A DNA stretch of 64,000 bases from assembly GCA_020073485.1 (NCBI GenBank), contig JAIQFB010000019.1, positions 62,001 through 126,000 of the forward strand. Direction: 5' to 3'. The notes below the pieces were generated by a model that saw only the letters and a program-made list of their open reading frames with translations, was not told the origin of the DNA and made no database searches. Position numbers and translations under genes: made by a program. Of the stretch, positions 18,837-28,364 are shown one piece after another (positions within the stretch are counted from its first letter, which is position 1; the number at the start of each line of letters is the position of its first letter). The stretch comes from Terriglobia bacterium (lineage in GTDB: Bacteria; Acidobacteriota; Terriglobia; Acidiferrales; UBA7541).

Positions 18837-21101
18837 ATGTTTGAATTTCTATTCAAATATCCGCGCGCGGTTTTCGCTAAGGGCGACCTGGTGCTGCTGG
18901 GCGGCTGGCCGCGGTGGGTTCTCGTCCTGCTGGTGCTCACGGCGGGCGCGGGCCTGGCTTGGCTGATTCGCTCGAAACTTCCGCAGGCGTCTCCTCACGT
19001 GCGCAACTGGAAAGCGGGAATCATCTGGCTGCTGCAATTCGCGCTGGCGGCGCTGTTGTTGCTGCTGTTGTGGCAGCCCGCCGTGCTGGTGGCCGAACTT
19101 CGGCCGCAACAGAATATTATTGCCGTGGTGGTCGACGATTCGCGCAGCATGGCCATCGCGGACGGCGGCGCGACGCGCGCGCAGCAGGCTGCGAAGGCGC
19201 TCGACGGCGGCGTACTCGACGCGCTGGGAAAGAAATTTCAGGTTCGCCTGTACCGCGCCGACGGGCGCCTCTCCCGTATCGCAAAGCTCGATGATTTGAA
19301 GACGTCGCCGCCTGCTTCGGCCACGCGTATCGGTGATGATTTGAAGGAATTGGCCGGGGAAGCCGCCGACCTGCCGATCGGCGCGGTGGTGCTGCTCAGC
19401 GACGGAGCGGACAATTCCGGCGGTATCGACCTCGACACCATATCCACGTTTCGCAGCCGCAGGATTCCGGTGCACACCGTGGGATTCGGCCTGGAACAAG
19501 TGCCGCACGACGTGGAAATCAATGACGCCGTGGTCGCGCCGCGGGCCCTCGCGGATTCGCGCCTGGCCGCCAAAATCAGTTTCCATCAGCGGGGTTATGC
19601 CGGACAAAAGGCCATGCTGACCGTTCGCGATGGAGGAAAAGTTCTCGCGGGCCGCCAGATCACTCTCGCTGCCGACGGCGAAACGCAGAATGAAACGCTG
19701 CTGTTCAACGCCGGCGCCGCCGGAGCCAGGACGCTGCAGTTTTCCATCGATCCGCTGCCCGGCGAGGAAAACAAGGACAACAATTCCGTCTCGCGACTGG
19801 TGAACGTGGAATCGAGCAAGCGGCGCATTCTATATGTGGAGGGCGAGCCGCGCTGGGAATACAAATTCATCCGCCGCGCGGAAGAGGACGACCGCATCGT
19901 CAGCATCGTCTCGATGCTGCGCACCAGCGAAAACAAAATCTACCGGCAGGGAATCGCCGATCCCAAGGAACTCGCCGACGGATTTCCGTCCAGGGTCGAG
20001 GATCTTTTTCCTTACCAGGCGATTGTCATCGGATCGGTGGAGGTCAGTTACTTCACTCCGGCGCAACGAGAACTGATCCAGCAGTTTGTCGATCGCCGCG
20101 GCGGCGGGCTGCTGTTTCTGGGCGGCCGGGCGTCGCTCGCGGATGGTGGCTGGGGCGCGTCGAATCTGGCCGATCTACTTCCTGTCGTGCTTCCCAATCG
20201 GAAGGGCACGTTTCATCGCGACCCCGCGACGGTTTCGCTCACTCCCGTGGGCGCCGACAACATCATCACGCGGCTGGTCGAGGACCCCGCGGGCAACGTG
20301 GAGCGCTGGAAAAAGCTTCCATACCTGATGGACTATCAGGAAGCGGGCACCCCGAAGCCGGGCGCCGTGGTGCTAGCGGAAATGACCGCGGGGAACAGGA
20401 AGATGCCGCTGCTGGTCACCGAAAATTTCGGCCGGGGACGAACCGCGGTCCTGGCCACGGGCGGCACCTGGCGATGGCAGATGAGCCAGCCGCTCGAAGA
20501 CCAGACGCACGAGCAATTCTGGCAGCAATTGCTGCGCTGGCTGGTGACCGATACGCCGGGGGCGGTGGTGGCCTCCGTGCCCAGCCAGATGCTGTTCGAC
20601 GACGGCCGCGTGCAATTTTCCGCCGACGTGCGCGACAAAAATTATTTGCCCGCCGCCGACGCGCACGTGCAGGCGCACATCCTGGGGCCGGCAGGCACCG
20701 CCGCCGAGATCGATATGACTCCGGACCCGAACTCGCCGGGCACGTTTCACGCGGAATGGACCGCCGGCCAGCCCGGATCGTATCTCACCGAGGTGACGGC
20801 GACTCACGATAAGGACGAGTTGGGCCGCGACGTCCTGAATTTTGCGCGCATGGACGGCGTGGCCGAAAATTTCCACACCGGGCAAAACCGCGAACTTCTC
20901 GAAAAACTTTCCGCCGAAACCGGCGGGCGCTACTGGAAGCCGCAAGATGTTTCCCGGCTGCCGAACGAAATTTCGTATTCCGAAGCGGGCATCACCGTGC
21001 GCGACACCAAGGAACTGTGGAACATGCCCATCATTTTCCTGCTGCTGCTGGCGCTGCCTTCGGCGGAATGGCTCTTGCGGCGGAAGTGGGGCGTGGTATG
21101 A
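18837..21101 (+). CDS. Membrane-anchored vWA / glutamine-amidotransferase-like protein
   Basis: A 754-residue protein. Two N-terminal helices (about residues 25-45 and 60-83) are followed by a von Willebrand A domain starting IIAVVVDDSRSMAIADG near residue 96; DDSRS is a DxSxS-type metal site. An immunoglobulin-like region comes next, then a GATase-1-like domain (VEGEPRWEYKFIRRAEEDDRI near residue 337; FVDRRGGGLLFLGGRASLADGGW near 418). A final membrane helix lies at 735-748. No catalytic Cys is seen in the GATase-like part, so it is structural rather than an amidotransferase. Bat/BatA-like proteins of this design act with MoxR ATPases in the envelope. The stop overlaps the next start (ATGA). 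Confidence 0.87.
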   Translation: MFEFLFKYPRAVFAKGDLVLLGGWPRWVLVLLVLTAGAGLAWLIRSKLPQASPHVRNWKAGIIWLLQFALAALLLLLLWQPAVLVAELRPQQNIIAVVVDDSRSMAIADGGATRAQQAAKALDGGVLDALGKKFQVRLYRADGRLSRIAKLDDLKTSPPASATRIGDDLKELAGEAADLPIGAVVLLSDGADNSGGIDLDTISTFRSRRIPVHTVGFGLEQVPHDVEINDAVVAPRALADSRLAAKISFHQRGYAGQKAMLTVRDGGKVLAGRQITLAADGETQNETLLFNAGAAGARTLQFSIDPLPGEENKDNNSVSRLVNVESSKRRILYVEGEPRWEYKFIRRAEEDDRIVSIVSMLRTSENKIYRQGIADPKELADGFPSRVEDLFPYQAIVIGSVEVSYFTPAQRELIQQFVDRRGGGLLFLGGRASLADGGWGASNLADLLPVVLPNRKGTFHRDPATVSLTPVGADNIITRLVEDPAGNVERWKKLPYLMDYQEAGTPKPGAVVLAEMTAGNRKMPLLVTENFGRGRTAVLATGGTWRWQMSQPLEDQTHEQFWQQLLRWLVTDTPGAVVASVPSQMLFDDGRVQFSADVRDKNYLPAADAHVQAHILGPAGTAAEIDMTPDPNSPGTFHAEWTAGQPGSYLTEVTATHDKDELGRDVLNFARMDGVAENFHTGQNRELLEKLSAETGGRYWKPQDVSRLPNEISYSEAGITVRDTKELWNMPIIFLLLLALPSAEWLLRRKWGVV

Positions 21102-22066
21102 GGGTATGTGACAAAATCACGCGAAGAATAACGATGCTGGCTGCGGTCTTGCTCACCTGCGCCACGTTTAGTGTGCGATCGGCGCAGGCCGCGCCCTACT
21201 ACGTTACCGTCGCCGGACTCGGCGGCGAACCGGACTACGAGCAGCGCTTCACGGCTCTCGCCAACGACCTCGATAAATTATTCAAGGCCGCGGACGCCAA
21301 CGCGCACGTGACCACGTTTACGGGAAGCAATGCCACCAAAGCGCACCTCTCCGACACGCTGTCCCAAATCGCGCGCGACGCCAAGCCCGACGATTCGTTC
21401 ACGCTGATCCTGATCGGCCACGGCTCCTACGACGGCGAGGAATATAAATTTAATTTCCCAGGACCGGATATTTCCGGCGACGAGCTGGCCGTGCTCTGCA
21501 ACCGCATCGCCGCCAAGCGCCAACTGATCGTCAACACCACCAGCGCGAGCGGCGGATCGATCGGCGCGCTGCAAAGGGCCGGGCGGATCGTGATTGCCGC
21601 GACGAAAACCGGCACCGAAAAAAACGCCACGGTTTTCGCCCGTTACTGGGTGGATGCGCTGCGCGACGGCTCGGCGGACGTGGACAAGAATGAAGTCATC
21701 AGCGCGCTCGAAGCGTTTCAATACGCCGACCGCAAGACGGCCGCTTTCTATGAAACGCAAAAGCGCCTGGCCACCGAGCACGCCGTGATCGAGGATACGG
21801 GCAAGAAGGAAGCGGTGCGTGCGACGAACGCGGAAAACGGCGAAGGCTTGCTGGCGGGGAGCTTCGCCCTGCTGCGCATTGGCACCGCGCAGAAAGCCGC
21901 GAACGATCCGGCCAAGCGCGCTCTGTCGGAAAAAAAGGAAGAGCTGGAGCAGAAGATCGACACACTGAAATACCAGAAGGCCGCGATGTCCGCGGAAGAC
22001 TACAAACGGCAGCTTTCCGCCGCGCTGCTGGACCTTGCGAAGGTTCAGGAGGAACTGGACAAGTGA
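21098..22066 (+). CDS. Caspase-fold (C13/C14-like) exported protein, nucleophile Cys replaced
   Basis: 322 residues with a signal peptide (ITMLAAVLLTCATFSVRSAQA). The body resembles the caspase-like fold of C13/C14 peptidases: strand plus His motif LILIGHGSYDG (His108), then LIVNTTSASGG (residues 143-153), where active relatives have a Cys in (D/E)ACxSG. Here Ser149 or Thr148 takes that place, so it is likely inactive as a cysteine peptidase or uses another mechanism. The GRIVIAATKTGTEKNATVFARY block follows, with a coiled C-terminal helix (about 270-320). Overlaps both neighbours (ATGA before, GTGA after), so it is a fixed part of the cluster. Confidence 0.78.
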   Translation: MRVCDKITRRITMLAAVLLTCATFSVRSAQAAPYYVTVAGLGGEPDYEQRFTALANDLDKLFKAADANAHVTTFTGSNATKAHLSDTLSQIARDAKPDDSFTLILIGHGSYDGEEYKFNFPGPDISGDELAVLCNRIAAKRQLIVNTTSASGGSIGALQRAGRIVIAATKTGTEKNATVFARYWVDALRDGSADVDKNEVISALEAFQYADRKTAAFYETQKRLATEHAVIEDTGKKEAVRATNAENGEGLLAGSFALLRIGTAQKAANDPAKRALSEKKEELEQKIDTLKYQKAAMSAEDYKRQLSAALLDLAKVQEELDK

Positions 22067-24309
22067 ATTGGGCGGGCACACCACGCGCAAGGCGAGTTTT
22101 TCTTTGCGGCGCGGTGTGTCTGGCTTGCCTTGCCGGTGCGCGCATCGCTTCGGGCGCAACGCCCGATGATTGCCACGCCTTGCGCAGGCACGGCCATCGC
22201 GCCGAAGCGCAAAAATGCTACGAGTCGCTCACGGCCGCGCGCGATCCGTACCTCCGCGCCGAGGGCTACTGGGGCACGGGCATGTATCAGGAGGCGAACA
22301 ACCAGTTCCGCATCGCGGTGGCCGCTTCTCCGGCGAATGCCATGATCCGCGTGCGCTGGGGCCGCTTGATGCACGAACGTTTCAACAACACCGATGCCGA
22401 CGGCCTCATTAAGGAAGCATTGGAAAAAGATCCGAAAAGCGCGCAGGCCTATTATGGGCTTGCGCTCGTGAGCGCCGATGGATTCGACAACAAGGCCATC
22501 GAATATACAAGTAAGGCGACGGAGCTCGATCCGAAACTGTACGAAGCGCACGAGTTGATGGCCAATCTGATGCTCGAAGACTCGGACCAGGCAAAGGCCT
22601 TTGCCGAAGCCGATGAAGCGTTGAAGATTTCTCCCGAAGCGCTGGACGCCATGGCCATCCACGCGGCCATCGAAGTCCTCAACGACCGCGCGCCCGACAC
22701 GTGGCTTGAAAAAATTCGCCAGGTCAATCCCACCTACGGCGAAGGCTATGCGCTGGTCGCGCATCATCTGGTGTTCAACCGGCGCTACGAAGACGGCATC
22801 GCCTACTACCGCAAAGCGATCGAGCTTGATCCTCAACTCTGGTCCGCGCGCTCGCAACTCGGCATCAACCTGATGCGCCTGGGACAGGAGGACGAGCCGC
22901 GCAAGCAGCTCGAAATGTGCTACAACAACGGCTTTCGCAACGAAGAGACTGTCAACACGCTGCGCCTGCTCGACAGCTACAAGAATTTCGTTACATTCAA
23001 GGAAAACAACACGATTCTAAAGCTGCAGAAAAAGGAATCGGATTTGCTGCGGCCTTATTATGATGCCGAGCTGAAGCGCATCATCGACACCTACAACAAG
23101 AAATACAAGATGACGCTTCCCGGCCCCGTGCAGGTGGAAGTTTATCCGGACCACGAAGACTTCGCCGTGCGCACCATGGGCATGCCGGGCCTGGGCGCGT
23201 TGGGCGTCACCTTCGGCGAGGTCGTGGCCATGGACAGCCCGTCGGGGCGCCCTCCCGGCCAGTTTCTCTGGGCCAGCACGCTCTGGCACGAGATGAGCCA
23301 CGTGTATATCCTTACCGTCACTAACCATCGCGTGCCGCGCTGGTTCACTGAAGGGCTGGCAGTCCACGAAGAAACGGAAGCGTCGCCTGAATGGGGTGAC
23401 CGCATTACGCCGGACGTGGTCATGGCCATCCGCGAAAAAAAATTACTTCCGGTCGCGGACTTGGACCGCGGATTTATTCGCCCCGATTACCCAAATCAGG
23501 TGCTGGTGTCCTACTATCAGGCGGGCCGCATCTGCGACTACATCCAGGAACGCTGGGGCGCGGACAAGCTGCTCGAAATGGTGCACTCGTTCGCCAAACT
23601 GACGGCCACGCCGGACGTGATCCGCCAGGACCTGGGCATGGCTCCGGAAGAATTCGACAAGCAATTTCTGGCCTGGCTGGATAAAGAGGTGGGTCCGACG
23701 GTGGCCAATTTCGACAAGTGGCGCGCGGGCGTGAAGGACCTGGTGGAGCAGGCCAAGAACAAAAATTACGACGCGGTGCTCAAGGAAGGCGAGGACGTCC
23801 GCCGCATGTATCCGGACTACGTCTATCCCGCGAACGCCTACGAGTTCATGGCCCAGGCTAACATCGCCAAGGGAGACAAGCAGGCCGCCGCCACGATCCT
23901 AACGACGTATGAAAAAATCGGCGGTCACAATCCTCCGGCGCTGAAGCAGCTGGCTTCGCTCGAAGAGGAACTCGGCAAGCCGGCCGAGGCTGCCGCCACG
24001 CTTGACCGCCTGAATTATATCTTCCCGGAGGATGAAGAACTCCACCGCCACCTCGGCGATTTGTGGTTTGCGGAGAAAAAATTCACCGGCGCCATCCGCG
24101 AATACGCCGCCGTCGTGGCCCTGCAACCGCTCGACAAGGCTTCCGCGCAATTCAATCTGGCGCGCGCCTATTTCGCCGCGGGCCAGAAGGACCAGGCCGA
24201 GGATCATCTCCTGGCCTCGCTCGAAGCGGCTCCAGACTATCGCCCGGCCCAGAAGTTGCTCTTGCAGATGAAGGATTCCGACGAAGGAAATAAAAACGAG
24301 GGGAAATAA
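22063..24309 (+). CDS. TPR protein with gluzincin-type metallopeptidase motif
   Basis: 748 residues with a signal peptide (VFLCGAVCLACLAGARIASG). TPR repeats lie at both ends: about residues 45-300 and 590-740. Between them is a peptidase-MA-like domain with LWHEMSHVY (His409, Glu410, His413) and TEGLAVHEE (Glu430), giving HExxH plus a downstream Glu as in gluzincins. The zinc ligands are intact, so it may be an active periplasmic peptidase, with TPRs binding partners. It starts at GTG 22063, overlapping the previous stop by GTGA, and is followed 3 nt later by MoxR. Confidence 0.85.
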   Translation: MNWAGTPRARRVFLCGAVCLACLAGARIASGATPDDCHALRRHGHRAEAQKCYESLTAARDPYLRAEGYWGTGMYQEANNQFRIAVAASPANAMIRVRWGRLMHERFNNTDADGLIKEALEKDPKSAQAYYGLALVSADGFDNKAIEYTSKATELDPKLYEAHELMANLMLEDSDQAKAFAEADEALKISPEALDAMAIHAAIEVLNDRAPDTWLEKIRQVNPTYGEGYALVAHHLVFNRRYEDGIAYYRKAIELDPQLWSARSQLGINLMRLGQEDEPRKQLEMCYNNGFRNEETVNTLRLLDSYKNFVTFKENNTILKLQKKESDLLRPYYDAELKRIIDTYNKKYKMTLPGPVQVEVYPDHEDFAVRTMGMPGLGALGVTFGEVVAMDSPSGRPPGQFLWASTLWHEMSHVYILTVTNHRVPRWFTEGLAVHEETEASPEWGDRITPDVVMAIREKKLLPVADLDRGFIRPDYPNQVLVSYYQAGRICDYIQERWGADKLLEMVHSFAKLTATPDVIRQDLGMAPEEFDKQFLAWLDKEVGPTVANFDKWRAGVKDLVEQAKNKNYDAVLKEGEDVRRMYPDYVYPANAYEFMAQANIAKGDKQAAATILTTYEKIGGHNPPALKQLASLEEELGKPAEAAATLDRLNYIFPEDEELHRHLGDLWFAEKKFTGAIREYAAVVALQPLDKASAQFNLARAYFAAGQKDQAEDHLLASLEAAPDYRPAQKLLLQMKDSDEGNKNEGK

Positions 24310-24312
24310 AAA

Positions 24313-25338
<1,026 letters not shown>

Positions 25339-25413
25339 GTAGCACAGCCACTCTTGGCTTTGCGATTTTTATTGAATTCAACAAGAACGCGCAGCCAAGA
25401 GTGGTTGTGCTAC
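25339..25413. repeat. Palindrome between MoxR and DUF58 genes
   Basis: The 21-bp arms 25339-25359 and 25393-25413 match at 20 of 21 positions with an AT-rich 33-nt loop. The left arm starts GTAGCACAGCCACTCTTGGC directly after the moxR stop. The same GTAGCA(C/T)AGCCACTC core recurs at 37920-37947. It probably folds in the transcript and may lower expression of the genes downstream. Confidence 0.78.
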
Positions 25414-25457
25414 TTGAAGTCGCAACGTACGAAATTGAATCTGGAGACAGGTTCTAA

Positions 25458-26348
25458 ATGCTGCAGCGATTCCTGGACCCGTCCGTGCTCGCCGGAATTT
25501 CCGGCCTGGATCTGGTGGCGAAGACCGTCGTCGACGGCTTCGTCGCCGGCCTGCACCGCTCGCCGGATTTCGGTTTCAGTCAGGAGTTCGCCGAATACCG
25601 CGCCTATTCTCCCGGCGACGATCTGCGCCACGTCGATTGGAACGTGTTCGCGCGCACCGAGCGCGCCTACCTGAAGCGGTATCGCGGCGAAACCAACAGC
25701 ATTCTCACCGTGCTGCTCGATGCCAGCAATTCCATGAAGTTCACGTCGCATAGCGTGACCAAAATGGACTACGCCCGCTTCACGGCCGCCTCCTTGTTTT
25801 ATCTCGCGATCCACAACCAGCGCGACGCCGCCGGCCTGATCGTGTTCGATGACGAAATTCGCTCCTACGTCCGTCCGTCGACGCGCCAGGGACAGCTCCA
25901 CCGCCTGCTCGCCGCCCTGGAACAGGCCGAGCCGCGCGCGCGTACGGATTTTGCCAAGCCGCTGGACCACTTTCAGCAGTTCCTGCGCCGCCGCGGTATG
26001 GTCATTTTCATTTCCGATTTTTACGATTCTCCCGAGCACATTGTCCGCACGATCGAGCCGCTGCGCTTCCACGGTAATGAAGTGGTTTTGTTCCACGTTC
26101 TTGATCCGAAGGAAATCCGGCCTGATTTTCGCGAACCCACCACCCTGGTTGACCTTGAAACACAGGACCGTATCGAAATCACTCCGGAATATGTGCGCGA
26201 TGACTACCAGAAGAAATTCGACGCACACGTGGAAGCCTTGCGCGACAAAACACGCGCCGCGGGCATGGATTATCACCTGCTCACCACCGACCGCCCTCTC
26301 GACGACGCCCTCCGCGAATATCTCTCCATCCGCCAGGGGAGGGACTAG
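25458..26348 (+). CDS. DUF58 domain protein (vWA-like)
   Basis: 296 residues with the DUF58 signature near residues 35-75: FGFSQEFAEYRAYSPGDD followed by LRHVDWNVFARTERAYLKRY. A vWA-like domain has LLDASNSMKF (DxSxS-type metal site) near residue 91 and VIFISDFYDS near 180. It is soluble and normally follows moxR, being the probable client or partner of the ATPase. The start is ATG 25458, 119 nt after moxR because of the palindrome in between. The stop is adjacent to the next ATG. Confidence 0.93.
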   Translation: MLQRFLDPSVLAGISGLDLVAKTVVDGFVAGLHRSPDFGFSQEFAEYRAYSPGDDLRHVDWNVFARTERAYLKRYRGETNSILTVLLDASNSMKFTSHSVTKMDYARFTAASLFYLAIHNQRDAAGLIVFDDEIRSYVRPSTRQGQLHRLLAALEQAEPRARTDFAKPLDHFQQFLRRRGMVIFISDFYDSPEHIVRTIEPLRFHGNEVVLFHVLDPKEIRPDFREPTTLVDLETQDRIEITPEYVRDDYQKKFDAHVEALRDKTRAAGMDYHLLTTDRPLDDALREYLSIRQGRD

Positions 26349-28364
26349 ATGGGCCTCTTTGCTCCCTGGTTTCTGGCGGGCCTGGCCGCGCTGGCCGTGC
26401 CGTTTTACGTGCATCTGCTGCGGCGGCATACGACGAACCCGCGCCCGTTCAGCTCGCTGATGTTTTTCGAGCGGCGCACGCAAAGTTCGATCAAGCACCG
26501 CCGCCTGCGCTATTTGCTCCTGCTCTCTCTGCGCACGCTTCTATTTGCGCTGCTGGCGCTGGCCTTCGCTAATCCGTTCATCAACCGCACGGCCGCGAAG
26601 ATGAGCGGCGAAAAATTGCTGCTTCTGGTGATCGACAATTCCTTCAGCATGCGCGCGGGCTCGCGCCTGGCCGACGCGCGGCGCGAAGCCTTCTCCGTGC
26701 TCGACTCGCGGCGGCCCGACAACCGCGCGCAAGTCATGGCGCTGGGCGCGCAGCTTCAGGCGCTCACGCAGCCGTCGCTCGATGCGGGCGCGCTGCGCGC
26801 CGCCATCGATAGTCTGCAGCCCGGAGACTCCCGCGCGAATTACGCGGAACTGGCGCGCGCGGTGCGTTCGCTGGCCGGCGCCGTGCCCACGCCCATCGAA
26901 CTTCACTTTTTCAGCGACATACAGAAATCCGCCATGCCCGCAAGCTTTTCGGAACTCGCCCTGCCCGGAAATGTTTCGCTCGTCCTGCATCCGGTGGCCA
27001 AGGATTCCGTTCCGAATTGGACGGTGGAAAGCGTCAACGCTCCCGGCCAGGTTTGGGACCCGAAAAAAACGCGCGTGCAGGCCGTCGTCGCGGGGTTTGG
27101 CACTCCGGCTGCCACGCGCACTGTTTCGCTGGTCGTGAATGGCAAGACTGCCGCTACCAAGACGGTCGAGGTGCCCGCTGGCGGCCGCGCCACGGTGGAA
27201 TTCCAATCGCTCGATGTGCCCTACGGCTTCACGCGCTGCGAAGTGCGCATTGATTCCGCGGATACGTTTCCCGCCGACGATGTGAGCCAATTTGCCGTCG
27301 AACGCTCCGATCCGCGCCGTGCCTTGTTCGTATCCGATGCGGCGGACTCACGTTCTCCGCTTTATTTCAAATCCGCTCTGGCTTCCGCCGAGCAGGCGGC
27401 TTTCACTCTGGACACGGTAAGCGCCGGGCAGGCCTCCAGCATGCCCCTGTCGAAGTACGCGTTCATCGTTCTCTCCGACCTGATCTCGGTTCCCGCGGCG
27501 CTCGAGAGCGACCTGCTCAAATATGTGCAAGCCGGCGGCAGTGTCTGGATCGCGGAGGGAGCCGCTGCGGCGCACGCCGCGCGCATTCCGGTCTTTGGCG
27601 GCAACGTACTGGATTCCCGCGACTACGCCCGCACCAGCGATCGCTTCCTGAACGTGGGCGAAACCGACCCCTCCTACCCTTCGCTCGAAAATACGGACCG
27701 CTGGTCCGGCGTGAAATTTTATTTTGCCGTGAAAGTGGACCCCGGCGACGCCCGCGTGGTCGCGCGCCTCAGCGATCAGACGCCGCTCCTGATCGAAAAG
27801 AAAATCGGCGAAGGCAGCGTCCTTTTATTCACTTCCGGCCTCGACAACATCACTAACGATTTTCCGCTCCATCCGATTTTCGTGCCGTTCGTGCAGCAGA
27901 CCGCGCTCTACCTCTCGGGGACTCAGCGCCGCAGCGGCTCCCGCACGGTCGATTCGTTCCTTGAATTGCGCAACTCCAAGGAGCAATCGGTGGGCGTCGA
28001 AGTCACCGATCCGGATGGACGCAGGCCGTTGTCTTTGAAAGAGGCCACCACCGCGCAGACGTACCAGCTGACGCGCGCCGGATTCTACGAACTCAAGCTC
28101 GCCAGTGGACGCCAGGACGTAATCGGCGTAAATCCGGACCGCCGCGAATCCAACCTGGAAGTGATTCCGGACGAAACGCTGTCGCTCTGGCGCGGAAATT
28201 CTGGGACAGGAGAGCAGCAGGCCGCCGCCCCCGGTTCGGCTCAGGAACAGACGCGCCCCTACAGTTTATGGTGGTATATTATGCTTCTAGTATTCGCCGC
28301 AGCCATTGCGGAGTCCCTGCTTGCGGATCGATACTTGGTAGCCCCTCAGCAGGAGGACTTATGA
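26349..28364 (+). CDS. BatA-domain / vWA membrane protein
   Basis: 671 residues. The N-terminal BatA region has LFAPWFLAGLAALAVPFYVHLLRR (first helix) and a second helix LLLLSLRTLLFALLALAFA. The vWA domain begins LLLLVIDNSFSMRAG near residue 95. A long beta-rich region and a GATase-like strand set (LLKYVQAGGSVWIAEG near 390) follow, with a C-terminal helix MLLVFAAAIAESLLADRYL. It is anchored at both ends and likely exposes its domains to the periplasm. It abuts the DUF58 stop with no gap and overlaps DUF4175 by ATGA. Confidence 0.9.
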   Translation: MGLFAPWFLAGLAALAVPFYVHLLRRHTTNPRPFSSLMFFERRTQSSIKHRRLRYLLLLSLRTLLFALLALAFANPFINRTAAKMSGEKLLLLVIDNSFSMRAGSRLADARREAFSVLDSRRPDNRAQVMALGAQLQALTQPSLDAGALRAAIDSLQPGDSRANYAELARAVRSLAGAVPTPIELHFFSDIQKSAMPASFSELALPGNVSLVLHPVAKDSVPNWTVESVNAPGQVWDPKKTRVQAVVAGFGTPAATRTVSLVVNGKTAATKTVEVPAGGRATVEFQSLDVPYGFTRCEVRIDSADTFPADDVSQFAVERSDPRRALFVSDAADSRSPLYFKSALASAEQAAFTLDTVSAGQASSMPLSKYAFIVLSDLISVPAALESDLLKYVQAGGSVWIAEGAAAAHAARIPVFGGNVLDSRDYARTSDRFLNVGETDPSYPSLENTDRWSGVKFYFAVKVDPGDARVVARLSDQTPLLIEKKIGEGSVLLFTSGLDNITNDFPLHPIFVPFVQQTALYLSGTQRRSGSRTVDSFLELRNSKEQSVGVEVTDPDGRRPLSLKEATTAQTYQLTRAGFYELKLASGRQDVIGVNPDRRESNLEVIPDETLSLWRGNSGTGEQQAAAPGSAQEQTRPYSLWWYIMLLVFAAAIAESLLADRYLVAPQQEDL

